NCBI RefSeq assembly: GCF_022138605.1 | Contig: NZ_JACBFS010000003.1 | Location: forward strand, 372,001 to 436,000 | Source: Xanthobacter sp. NM-25 | GTDB lineage: Bacteria > Pseudomonadota > Alphaproteobacteria > Rhizobiales > Xanthobacteraceae | Direction of reading: 5' to 3' | DNA length: 64,000 nucleotides | Part shown: positions 48,290 to 56,291 of the stretch, piece by piece | Layout: each line of letters starts with the position of its first letter | How positions within the stretch are numbered: position 1 is the first letter of the stretch | Program-made: the position numbers and the translations under genes | The notes under the pieces: model-generated | The model's database searches: none | What the model saw: the letters and a program-made list of their open reading frames with translations, nothing else | Told to the model about the DNA's origin: nothing

Positions 48290-50113
48290 ATGTGTGGAAT
48301 CGTCGGCATTCTCGGCAAGAGCGCGGTGGCGGAACATCTGGTGGATGCCCTGCGGCGGCTGGAATACCGGGGCTATGATTCCGCCGGCATCGCCACCCTG
48401 GAGAAGGGGCGGCTGGAGGTCTGCCGGGCCGAAGGCAAGTTGCGCCATCTCGAGAGCAAGCTCGATCGGCACCCTTTGCACGGGCATATCGGCATCGGCC
48501 ACACGCGGTGGGCCACCCACGGCAAGCCCTCCGAGCGCAATGCCCATCCCCACGCCACCAAGCGGGTGGCGGTGGTGCACAACGGCATCATCGAGAATTT
48601 CCGCGAGCTGAAGCAGGACCTGCTCGATCTCGGGGTGAGCTTCAAGAGCGATACCGATACCGAGGTGGTGGCCCAACTGGTGGATCGCCAGCTGCTCGCC
48701 GGCCGCGATCCGGTCTCGGCGGTGGGCGAGGTGCTGCCCCGCCTCAAGGGCGCCTTCGCCCTGGCCTTCCTGTTCGATGGCGAGGAGAATCTCATCATCG
48801 CCGCCCGCCGCGGCTCGCCGCTGGCCATCGGCTACGGCCGGGGCGAGATGTTCCTGGGCTCGGACGCCATCGCCCTCGGCGGGCTGACCGATCTCGTCAC
48901 CTATCTGGACGAGGGCGACTGGGCGGTGCTCACCCGCGAGGGCGTCACCATCCGCGACGAGAACGGCGCGGTGGTGGAACGGGCCATCCAGCGGGTGCCG
49001 GCCGGCGCCATGCTGGTGGACAAGGGCAACCACCGGCACTTCATGGCCAAGGAGATCTATGAGCAGCCGGAGGTGATCTCCCACACCTTCGGCCATTATC
49101 TGGACCTCGGCGCCGAACGCATCGCCATTCCCGATCTGCCGTTCGACCTCAACGAGGTGCGCCACATCTCCATTACCGCCTGCGGCACCGCGCTTTATGC
49201 CGGGGCGGTGGCGGAATACTGGTTCGAGCGGTTCGCGCGCATTCCAGTGTCCACTGACATCGCCTCCGAGTTCCGCTATCGCGAGACGCCGCTGGAGCCG
49301 GGGGGCGTGACCATCGTCATCTCCCAGTCCGGCGAGACCGCCGACACTTTGGCCTCGCTGCGCTACGCCAAGTCCTGCGGGCAGAAGGTGGTGGCGGTGG
49401 TGAACGTGGCCACGTCCACCATCGCCCGTGAGGCGGACATGGTGCTGCCCACCCTGGCGGGGCCGGAGATCGGCGTGGCCTCCACCAAGGCCTTCACCTG
49501 CCAGTTGGCCACCCTGGCCTGCCTGGCGGTGGCGTTCGGCCGCGCCGCCGGACGTCTGGCGGAAGATGACGAGCGCCGCCTGGTGCGGGCCTTCATGGAA
49601 GTGCCCCGGCTGATGACCGAGGCGCTGAAGCTCGCGCCCGACATCGAGGTGCTGGCCCGCACCCTGGCCAAGGCACAGGATGTGCTCTACCTCGGCCGCG
49701 GCACCAATTACCCGCTGGCCCTGGAAGGCGCCTTGAAGCTCAAGGAGATCTCCTACATCCACGCCGAAGGCTATGCCGGCGGCGAGCTGAAGCACGGGCC
49801 CATCGCGCTCATCGACGAGACCATGCCGGTGGTGGTGATCGCCCCGCATGACCGGATCTTCGACAAGACCGTCTCCAATATGGAGGAGGTGGCCGCGCGC
49901 GGGGGGCGCATCATCCTCGTCACCGATCCCAAGGGCGCCGAGGCGGCCCATGTGGACGCGGCGGAGAAGCTGATTCTGCCCGATATGCCCTCGACGGTGG
50001 CACCCCTGGTCTATGCCATTCCGGTGCAGCTGATCGCCTACCACACCGCGGTCATCATGGGCACCGATGTGGATCAGCCGCGCAATCTCGCCAAATCGGT
50101 GACTGTGGAGTGA
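48290..50113 (+). CDS. glmS: Glutamine--fructose-6-phosphate aminotransferase
   Basis: Makes glucosamine-6-phosphate from fructose-6-P and glutamine. 607 residues. N-terminal Ntn glutaminase with catalytic Cys2 (MCGIVGILG), GHTRWATHG, NAHPHAT and NGIIENF; two SIS domains (ITACGTALYAG, ISQSGETADTLASLR); C-terminal AKSVTVE. No glmS ribozyme was seen upstream, as expected outside Firmicutes. A 6-bp stem TTCCGA/TCGGAA at 48140-48156 may end glmU transcripts. Confidence 0.97.
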   Translation: MCGIVGILGKSAVAEHLVDALRRLEYRGYDSAGIATLEKGRLEVCRAEGKLRHLESKLDRHPLHGHIGIGHTRWATHGKPSERNAHPHATKRVAVVHNGIIENFRELKQDLLDLGVSFKSDTDTEVVAQLVDRQLLAGRDPVSAVGEVLPRLKGAFALAFLFDGEENLIIAARRGSPLAIGYGRGEMFLGSDAIALGGLTDLVTYLDEGDWAVLTREGVTIRDENGAVVERAIQRVPAGAMLVDKGNHRHFMAKEIYEQPEVISHTFGHYLDLGAERIAIPDLPFDLNEVRHISITACGTALYAGAVAEYWFERFARIPVSTDIASEFRYRETPLEPGGVTIVISQSGETADTLASLRYAKSCGQKVVAVVNVATSTIAREADMVLPTLAGPEIGVASTKAFTCQLATLACLAVAFGRAAGRLAEDDERRLVRAFMEVPRLMTEALKLAPDIEVLARTLAKAQDVLYLGRGTNYPLALEGALKLKEISYIHAEGYAGGELKHGPIALIDETMPVVVIAPHDRIFDKTVSNMEEVAARGGRIILVTDPKGAEAAHVDAAEKLILPDMPSTVAPLVYAIPVQLIAYHTAVIMGTDVDQPRNLAKSVTVE

Positions 50114-50217
50114 GCTGGTCCGCGCGTGGATACCTCCGCGTAAGTTGCGGCAGCGGCAGACGCTAGCGTCTGGGCGGAAAGAATGCTGTGTTCGGCGGCC
50201 TCGCGAGGAGAGGACCG

Positions 50218-51387
50218 ATGCAACCGGCCGGCTTTACCCTTGTCATGAATATGGCCGTCGCCGGGCTGTTCGCGGCGAGCTACGTGGCCATTGCCCTGCT
50301 CAATCGCGGCAGCCGGGCGCCGATCTGGTTCGCCGTGAGCTATGCCATCGGCATGCTGACGCCCATGGCCCAGCTCGGACTCGCCTATAGCGGTTGGACG
50401 GTGTTCTTCGGCGGCCTGGTGTTCTTCAGCTTCGCCGCCGCGCTGCTGGCGATGGTGCCGGCGCTGGCGGTGTTCTATCGGACACGGCCCCCCTGGCGGC
50501 TGGTGGGGGCGCTTGCCCTCGGCACCGTGATCCTCGGGCCGGCCCTTCCTCTGCTGGGACGGGGGCGGCTTGTCTATGAGCTTGCCTATCAGGCCCCGTT
50601 CGCCGCAGCCATGGCCGCCTGCGTCTGGGTGGTGCTGCGGGCCAGCCCGCGCCAGATCAGTGACCTGATGCTGGCCCTGGCCTTTGCGCTGCTGGCGGCG
50701 CATTTCCCCGCCAAGGCGGTGGTGGCCTGGCGGCTCGGCACCGGCAGCCTGCCCACCGACTACATCGGCACCACCTATGCGCTGGTTTCGCAGGTGAGCT
50801 CCGGCATTCTGCTCGTGGCTACCGGCCTGGTGCTGCTCATCAAGGCGCTGCAGCAGGTGATCCGTGAGAGCGAGGCGGTCGCCGAAACCGATCCGCTGAC
50901 GGCGGTGGCCAACCGGCGCGGTTTCACGCTGCGCGCCGAGCGGCTGTTGACGGAGGCGCGCGAGCACGGCCGTCCGGCAGCGGTGCTGATGCTGGATCTC
51001 GATCACTTCAAGGCGGTCAACGACACTTTCGGCCATGCGGCGGGCGATGCGGCGTTGCGGGCATTCGGCGCGCTGCTGCGCCGCTCGGTGCCCCAATCGG
51101 CCCTGGTGGCGCGACTGGGCGGCGAGGAATTCGTGGTGCTGCTGGACCGCACGCCCATGGATGCCGCGCTGCTGCATGCGGAAGCCCTGCGGCTGGCCAC
51201 TCTGGATTGCGCGGAGCCGGGCCTTCCGGCGCTGAGCGTCAGCATCGGCGTGGCCGCGCTGCCCGTGCCCTATGATCTGAGCCGCGCCCTGGAACGCGCC
51301 GATCGCGCGCTCTATGCGGCCAAGAGGGCAGGGCGCAATTGCGTGCGCAGCGAGGAGATGCGCCCATCTCTTAAAGTTAAGTCTTAA
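50218..51387 (+). CDS. Membrane-bound diguanylate cyclase (GGEEF)
   Basis: 389 residues. Six to seven TMs over about 5-215 (MASE-like, family not identified), a short linker and a GGDEF domain (about 222-380) with LDLDHFKAVNDTFGH and active-site RLGGEEF (301-305). The usual RxxD inhibitory site upstream is absent (position holds PQSA), so product feedback is not expected. The ATG at 50218 has GAGGAGAGG upstream. It should make cyclic di-GMP in response to a membrane-sensed cue. An exact 17-bp inverted repeat spans its stop codon. Confidence 0.88.
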   Translation: MQPAGFTLVMNMAVAGLFAASYVAIALLNRGSRAPIWFAVSYAIGMLTPMAQLGLAYSGWTVFFGGLVFFSFAAALLAMVPALAVFYRTRPPWRLVGALALGTVILGPALPLLGRGRLVYELAYQAPFAAAMAACVWVVLRASPRQISDLMLALAFALLAAHFPAKAVVAWRLGTGSLPTDYIGTTYALVSQVSSGILLVATGLVLLIKALQQVIRESEAVAETDPLTAVANRRGFTLRAERLLTEAREHGRPAAVLMLDLDHFKAVNDTFGHAAGDAALRAFGALLRRSVPQSALVARLGGEEFVVLLDRTPMDAALLHAEALRLATLDCAEPGLPALSVSIGVAALPVPYDLSRALERADRALYAAKRAGRNCVRSEEMRPSLKVKS

Positions 51388-51400
51388 CTTTAAGAGATGG
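51364..51400. repeat. Perfect 17-bp inverted repeat spanning a stop codon
   Basis: CCATCTCTTAAAGTTAA (51364-51380), GTC, TTAACTTTAAGAGATGG (51384-51400). The stem is AT-rich, contains four TTAA tetramers, overlaps the last codons and stop (51385-51387) of the GGDEF gene and is followed by an AT-rich patch. No proper T-run follows. It may be a terminator/stabiliser or a protein-binding palindrome. Confidence 0.65.
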
Positions 51401-51901
51401 TGAATTATTGCGAAAAATCAATTCATTAACCATACTTCATAAAGTGCTTTAAGAGGCTGTCTCAAACCCTTTTTCCGGCAGGTGCGAGGCTCCCGGATGA
51501 GGTTGCCGTCGCCCCGGGGCTCGGCGGTTGGCGACAGTCTGGCGTTTCGGGCGGCGAAGCTGCTGCGCAGGGCACGGGCTACCGCGCGGCGTGGGCGCGG
51601 TCGTCGGCCTCAGGGGGCTGCCTCGCCTCGCATGCCGATGGCGACCTGTGCCGAAGGGCAAGGCGGAGCGACGCGCGCGGGGGCGGATCAGGAGGCGGCT
51701 TCGCGGCGCGTCCCGAAGGCCATGGATGGCGCCGGCCGTTGGGGCCGCGCTGGCCCGAATGGCCCGCTCTCACACCGGGGGTTCCGGTGCCGACCTCCAC
51801 AATAAAAAACCGCCGTCCGGGCGGGAGCCTGGACGGCGGTCATGCTGCGGTGTCGGGCGCGCTGCAGGCGCCTCATGTCATGCCGAGCTGTGGGCCGGGC
51901 C
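51401..51901. other. Intergenic region with AT-rich patch; no gene recognised
   Basis: 501 bp. 51401-51455 is unusually AT-rich for this genome and includes TTAACCAT (51426-51433), a CtrA-half-site-like word. 51480-51800 returns to high GC; frames here are open on both strands but none resembles a known protein or has a ribosome binding site. The right end holds the OmpA-gene terminator. Confidence 0.4.
51803..51840 (-). terminator. Intrinsic terminator of the OmpA-domain gene
   Basis: ACCGCCGTCC (51809-51818) and GGACGGCGGT (51831-51840) form a 10-bp stem. Read on the minus strand it is followed by TTTTTTATT. It lies 61 bases past the gene's stop. Confidence 0.85.
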
Positions 51902-52507
51902 TCAGCGCAGGGGCTGGGGCGTCGGGCCCATGCGGCCAACGGTGAAGATCTGCACCCGTCGATTGACGGCGCCGGTGGGGTTCTTCGGATCGAGCAGCAC
52001 CTCCTCGCCCAGGCCCACCGCCTCCAGGCGGCGCGGGTCCACATTGAAAGTGGTCGAGAGGGCTTCCTTCACCGCGTCCGCGCGCTCCTGGCTGAGCTTG
52101 AGGTTGTACTCGCGCGGGCCGGTGACATCCGTATTGCCGGTGATGATGAATTTGTAGCCGAGCAGAACGGGGTTGTGCATGGCATCGGCGATGGCACCGA
52201 TGGTCCCGTAGGAGGACGGCTCGATGATTGCCGAATTCAGGCGGAACTGAATCTGCACGTTGATCTGCGGCAGCTTATCCAGGTGCAGCGCCAGCGACGG
52301 GCGGGTGAGCTGCTCGCCGGGATACTGCGTCATGTGCTGCTGCACCAGCTTGCGCATCTGCTCTGCGGAGATCGGCGGTGCGTTGTCGGTCAGGCCCTGG
52401 AGGCCCTGCAGAATCTGGCCATCGGACAGCGCGGTCTGGGCCAGGGTGGGGGTGGCGGCGAGCGCCAGCGTGGCCACCAGCGCCATGCGGATGAGAGGCG
52501 ACGTCAT
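51902..52507 (-). CDS. Secreted OmpA-domain protein
   Basis: 201 residues. Signal peptide 1-23 (ATPTLAQ), a helical region with SAEQMRKLVQQHM, and a C-terminal OmpA-like peptidoglycan-binding domain (about 85-195) with ITGNTDVTGPREYNLKLSQ and ERADAVKEAL; NTDVTG and NRRVQIF hold the conserved Asp and Arg. No lipobox Cys, no barrel, so a soluble periplasmic protein. It follows the Cys-repeat gene after 41 bp on the same strand, so both are probably one operon ended by the terminator at 51803. Confidence 0.88.
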   Translation of the reverse strand: MTSPLIRMALVATLALAATPTLAQTALSDGQILQGLQGLTDNAPPISAEQMRKLVQQHMTQYPGEQLTRPSLALHLDKLPQINVQIQFRLNSAIIEPSSYGTIGAIADAMHNPVLLGYKFIITGNTDVTGPREYNLKLSQERADAVKEALSTTFNVDPRRLEAVGLGEEVLLDPKNPTGAVNRRVQIFTVGRMGPTPQPLR

Positions 52508-52548
52508 GGGTGTCGTCCTTCCTTGATCGTTCGGAGTGGCGGGATGGC

Positions 52549-52968
52549 TCAGCGATAGCCGGCGTCGGTGATGGCCTGGTTGCAGGGCGCGCTGACCACC
52601 TTGCTCGCCTCCAGCAGGCAGGAGAGCAGGTTGCCGTCACCCGGCACCATGCCCTGACAGAGCCGGGCGGCATCCGCATTGCAGAGCTTGTAGATGGACT
52701 GCTGCGCCTGCTGGCGCTTGGCGATGGAAGCCATGGCCATGACATAGTCGGATTTGCAGCGGGCGCTGACCTGGGAAATCTTGCCTTCCATGCAGGCCCG
52801 CAGGGCGCCACCGCCCAGATTGACCTTGGGGCAGAATTTGGTGATGTCCGGCCCGCAGCTCTTGGCGAGAAGGGCGCCGGCCTGCGCGTAGCTCATGGTT
52901 TGCGCGCTCGCCCCCGCCGTGGACACCGCCAGCAGCAATGCCGCCAGCAGAATTCGAATGCCTGTCAT
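52549..52968 (-). CDS. Secreted cysteine-rich repeat protein
   Basis: 139 residues from the ATG at 52968. Signal peptide about 1-23 (TAGASAQT). The mature part is two repeats with identical spacing: Cys38-46-59-71 and Cys96-104-117-129 (C-x7-C-x12-C-x11-C). Sequence around them (CGPDITKFCPKV, CNADAARLCQGM) resembles the Cys-rich GLG1/FGFR repeat. Periplasmic or surface, disulfide-bonded; function unknown. An upstream ATG at 53016 would put 16 residues before the signal peptide and is rejected. Confidence 0.82.
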   Translation of the reverse strand: MTGIRILLAALLLAVSTAGASAQTMSYAQAGALLAKSCGPDITKFCPKVNLGGGALRACMEGKISQVSARCKSDYVMAMASIAKRQQAQQSIYKLCNADAARLCQGMVPGDGNLLSCLLEASKVVSAPCNQAITDAGYR

Positions 52969-53651
52969 GTTACAGCTCCCATCCCCTGTTGAGCCTTGGA
53001 TCTTCATCGTGCGCACCGACGGCGCTCCGGCGCTGGAGCAGCCGCGCCGCAGTGGCGGCGCCGCGGTAAGAGGGGCCGGGGCCGCGGGAGGGCCCCTGAT
53101 GTTCCAAAGCTGGCTCTTTCTGCATCATGCGGCGGCGGAGGGGCGCACCGCTTGGCGGCCAAGCTTGTTTCCCTGCCTGCCTATCGTCCTCATGGGCAAT
53201 ACGCAAGCTGCGGCGCATCATTGCGACTGAATCCGGCAGGCGCGGCACGCCGTCGGCGGGGCCACCGCGGACGAGAGGCCGGCGAAAGGCCCTTGAGGCG
53301 GCCAATTGGGGGCGCCCATTGGGCTGCGGAGCCTTGCATTTGCACTGCTCTTGCGCTATTTGAGCGGCGTTCGAGGCTTGCTCTCCCAAAGGTGGAGGCC
53401 GTCTGGACGGGCACGGCGCCTGCGGGATACGCGCGTCGGAATACTGGAGGCAGCCCGTCCTGGCATTCGCTTGTAGCCACGCCTCGAGACATTCCAATTC
53501 AGCCCGTGCCGCTCGGCTATTCGCGCCGGCCCGCCGATGGAACATCGGTGGCCGTCTCGGTGTTTCCTCTTGAGGGAGGGGCGCCGGGACATCCCGAGCG
53601 GTTCGGGGTTTCGCAACACGAGACGCCGGCGCAGAGAAGTTCGGAGACTGA
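52969..53651. other. 683-bp region upstream of rpsA
   Basis: No gene recognised. It should contain divergent promoters for the Cys-rich gene (minus) and rpsA (plus). A possible stem AGGGGCC/GGCCCCT lies near 53070-53096. A promoter candidate at 53334 leaves a leader of about 280 nt for rpsA. The usual alphaproteobacterial upstream neighbours (aroA, cmk) are absent. Confidence 0.45.
53334..53362 (+). promoter_or_regulatory. Candidate rpsA promoter
   Basis: TTGCAT (53334-53339), exactly 17 bases, TATTTG (53357-53362), with CCTTG context. The match to consensus is moderate; position upstream of a strongly expressed gene supports it. Confidence 0.4.
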
Positions 53652-55355
53652 ATGTCCGCCGTAGAAACCACCCGTGAAGATTTTGCCGCCCTCCTTGACG
53701 AGAGCTTCGGCCGCGCCGAGCCCGCCGAAGGTACGGTCGTCAAGGGCATCGTGGTCGCCATCGAGAAGGATTTGGCGATCATCGACATCGGTCTGAAGAC
53801 CGAGGGCCGCGTGGCCCTGCGCGAGTTCGCTGGCCCGGGCCGCGAGAACGCCATTCAGGTGGGCGACGAGGTCGAGGTGTATCTCGAGCGTGTCGAGAAC
53901 GCCATGGGCGAGGCCGTCCTCTCGCGCGACAAGGCGCGCCGCGAGGAGAGCTGGGTCAAGCTCGAGAAGGCGTTCACCGCCAACGAGAAGGTCTTCGGGG
54001 TGATCTTCAACCAGGTGAAGGGTGGCTTCACCGTGGATCTCGACGGCGCCGTGGCGTTCCTGCCGCGCTCGCAGGTCGACATCCGCCCGATCCGCGACGT
54101 GGCCCCGCTGATGCACAATCAGCAGCCCTTCCAGATCCTCAAGATGGATCGTCGCCGCGGCAACATCGTCGTCTCCCGCCGCACCGTGCTGGAAGAGACC
54201 CGCGCCGAGCAGCGTCACGAGCTGGTGCAGAACCTCGAAGAGGGTCAGGCCATCGAGGGCGTGGTCAAGAACATCACCGATTACGGTGCGTTCGTTGACC
54301 TGGGCGGCATCGACGGCCTGCTGCATGTCACCGACATCGCCTGGCGCCGCGTGAACCACCCGACCGAGGTGCTGTCCATCGGCCAGACGGTCAAGGTGAA
54401 GATCATCAAGATCAATCACGAGACCCACCGCATCTCGCTCGGCATGAAGCAGCTCCTGGGCGATCCCTGGGAAGGCATCGAGGCCAAGTATCCGGTGGAG
54501 GCCCGCTTCAAGGGTCGCGTCACCAACATCACCGACTACGGCGCGTTCGTGGAACTGGAGCCGGGCATCGAAGGCCTGATCCACGTGTCCGAAATGTCGT
54601 GGACCAAGAAGAACGTTCACCCCGGCAAGATCGTTTCCACCTCGCAGGAAGTGGAAGTGCAGGTGCTTGAGGTGGATAGCGCCAAGCGCCGCATCTCCCT
54701 CGGCCTCAAGCAGACCCTCCAGAACCCCTGGGAGGCCTTCGCCGAGAAGTATGCGCCCGGCGCGGTGGTCGAGGGCGAGGTCAAGAACAAGACCGAGTTC
54801 GGCCTGTTCCTGGGTCTCGACGGCGACGTGGACGGCATGGTCCACCTGTCCGATCTCGACTGGAACCGTCCCGGCGAGCAGGTCATCGACGAATACCGCA
54901 AGGGCGACATGGTCAAGGCCGTGGTGCTCGACGTGGACGTCGAGAAGGAGCGCATCTCCCTCGGCATCAAGCAGCTTGCCGGCGATCCCTTCGCCGAGGC
55001 TGGCGATGTCCGCAAGGGTGCTGTCGTGACCTGCGAAGTCAGCGACGTGAAGGACGGCGGCATCGAGGTGAAGCTCACCGGCACCGACCTGTCGGCCTTC
55101 ATCAAGCGTTCGGAGCTCGCCCGCGACCGCAACGACCAGCGCCCCGAGCGCTTCTCGGTGGGCGACAAGCTGGATGCCCGCGTCACCCTGTTCGACCGCA
55201 AGGCGCGCAAGGTGCAGGTCTCCGTCAAGGCGATGGAAATCGCCGAGGAGAAGGAGGCCGTGGCCCAGTACGGTTCGCAGGACTCCGGCGCTTCGCTCGG
55301 CGACATCCTGGGCGCCGCTCTCAAGCAGCGCGCCGAAGAGACCAAGGAAGACTGA
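53652..55355 (+). CDS. rpsA: 30S ribosomal protein S1
   Basis: mRNA-binding ribosomal protein. 567 residues with six S1 (OB-fold) repeats; clear repeats carry NITDYGAFVDLGGIDGLLHV, NITDYGAFVELEPGIEGLIH and KTEFGLFLGLDGDVDGMVHL. Codon use is highly biased. Usual length for alphaproteobacteria. A strong terminator follows at 55393, so it is probably a single-gene unit with a long leader. Confidence 0.97.
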   Translation: MSAVETTREDFAALLDESFGRAEPAEGTVVKGIVVAIEKDLAIIDIGLKTEGRVALREFAGPGRENAIQVGDEVEVYLERVENAMGEAVLSRDKARREESWVKLEKAFTANEKVFGVIFNQVKGGFTVDLDGAVAFLPRSQVDIRPIRDVAPLMHNQQPFQILKMDRRRGNIVVSRRTVLEETRAEQRHELVQNLEEGQAIEGVVKNITDYGAFVDLGGIDGLLHVTDIAWRRVNHPTEVLSIGQTVKVKIIKINHETHRISLGMKQLLGDPWEGIEAKYPVEARFKGRVTNITDYGAFVELEPGIEGLIHVSEMSWTKKNVHPGKIVSTSQEVEVQVLEVDSAKRRISLGLKQTLQNPWEAFAEKYAPGAVVEGEVKNKTEFGLFLGLDGDVDGMVHLSDLDWNRPGEQVIDEYRKGDMVKAVVLDVDVEKERISLGIKQLAGDPFAEAGDVRKGAVVTCEVSDVKDGGIEVKLTGTDLSAFIKRSELARDRNDQRPERFSVGDKLDARVTLFDRKARKVQVSVKAMEIAEEKEAVAQYGSQDSGASLGDILGAALKQRAEETKED

Positions 55356-55392
55356 GCCTTTTCGGGTTCAGGCCTTCAAGGCCAGACATGAG

Positions 55393-55422
55393 AAGGGCCG
55401 GCGCAAGCCGGCCCTTTTTTTT
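55393..55422 (+). terminator. Intrinsic terminator of rpsA
   Basis: AAGGGCCGGC (55393-55402), GCAA tetraloop, GCCGGCCCTT (55407-55416), then eight Ts. It lies 38 bases after the rpsA stop. Confidence 0.92.
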
Positions 55423-55451
55423 GGTGCCTTCGCTTAGGGGAGGTGCGAGTG

Positions 55452-56201
55452 TCAGTTCAGCCGCAGCAGGAAGCGGCGGTTGATGGCCTGCACCGGTCGG
55501 GCGTTCATGGCGAACAGGGCGCGGAACGTGTCGATGTCGGCCTGGGCCACATCGATGGGTGTGGCGAACACGTTCCAGTCCACCACCTCCGAGCAGGGCG
55601 GCGTGGTGAGGGAGCCTTCGTAACGGTAGGTGCTCGGCACCGCCGGCAGCAGCGCGCCCGGGTCCAGCTTCAGCGGCTTGTCGGCGCTGCCGGCGGCATG
55701 GGGGGCCGCGGCCATCACCTCGGAGAAGGTGGCGTTGGGCCGACCCGCCTGCATGAACACGCCAATCACCAGCAGCCCGCCATCGCTCGCGGCATGGACG
55801 AAATGGGCTTCCATGGCCTTGTGGGCCCCCACCAGCGTGTGCTCGCTGGGGGTGTGGAAGTGAAACTGCTTCAGCACATAGGTCTTGCCGTTGAGGCTGG
55901 CGGTGGCATCACCGTCCACGGCATCGGCCTGGATGGTGTGGCCGTTGTTGGTCACCCGGAAGGTGCCGGGTGACCAGGCGAGCTTCGGTCGCGCGCTTTC
56001 GGCGGCGACGGCGCCGTCGAGATTGACGGGGGATTGCTGGCTGCCCATGGAGCAGGCGGCGAAGCCCTGTTCCAGGCTGCCCCACTCCTGCGGCCCGCCG
56101 TGGCCCTCATAGGACCAGTGGACCCCTTCGCCCGCCTTGGCGAGGGGGGCGCAGAGCGGGCACAAGGCAAGAGCCTTCAGTAAAGTCCGACGACCCAGCA
56201 T
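55452..56201 (-). CDS. Alpha-type carbonic anhydrase, periplasmic
   Basis: Hydrates CO2 in the periplasm. 249 residues. Signal peptide 1-23. WSYEGHGGPQEWG and QQSPVNL begin the fold; zinc histidines in QFHFHTPSEHT and in EAHFVH; substrate pocket EGSLTTPPCSEVVDW. The internal Cys pair (in FAACSMG and PPCSEV) is typical of bacterial alpha-CA. It follows selO after 90 bp on the minus strand. Confidence 0.94.
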   Translation of the reverse strand: MLGRRTLLKALALCPLCAPLAKAGEGVHWSYEGHGGPQEWGSLEQGFAACSMGSQQSPVNLDGAVAAESARPKLAWSPGTFRVTNNGHTIQADAVDGDATASLNGKTYVLKQFHFHTPSEHTLVGAHKAMEAHFVHAASDGGLLVIGVFMQAGRPNATFSEVMAAAPHAAGSADKPLKLDPGALLPAVPSTYRYEGSLTTPPCSEVVDWNVFATPIDVAQADIDTFRALFAMNARPVQAINRRFLLRLN

Positions 56202-56270
56202 GGCGTTTCCTTCAAGCTTATTGGCGATCGACGTCGCTCGTCACAGTAGAGGACAGTTCCGATCGCGCGA

Positions 56271-56290
56271 CAAGCTTGCCGCAAGCTTGC
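56271..56290. repeat. Two CAAGCTTGC copies between selO and carbonic anhydrase
   Basis: CAAGCTTGC at 56271-56279 and 56282-56290; the second lies inside palindrome GCAAGCTTGC. They lie just past the selO stop and may fold into a weak 3'-end hairpin. Confidence 0.35.
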
Positions 56291-56291
56291 G

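Noticed and set aside
51482..51805. Short plus-strand frames after the GGDEF gene
   Set aside because: Arg/Gly/Ala-rich, no homologue recognised, no ribosome binding site, and overlapping open frames on both strands.
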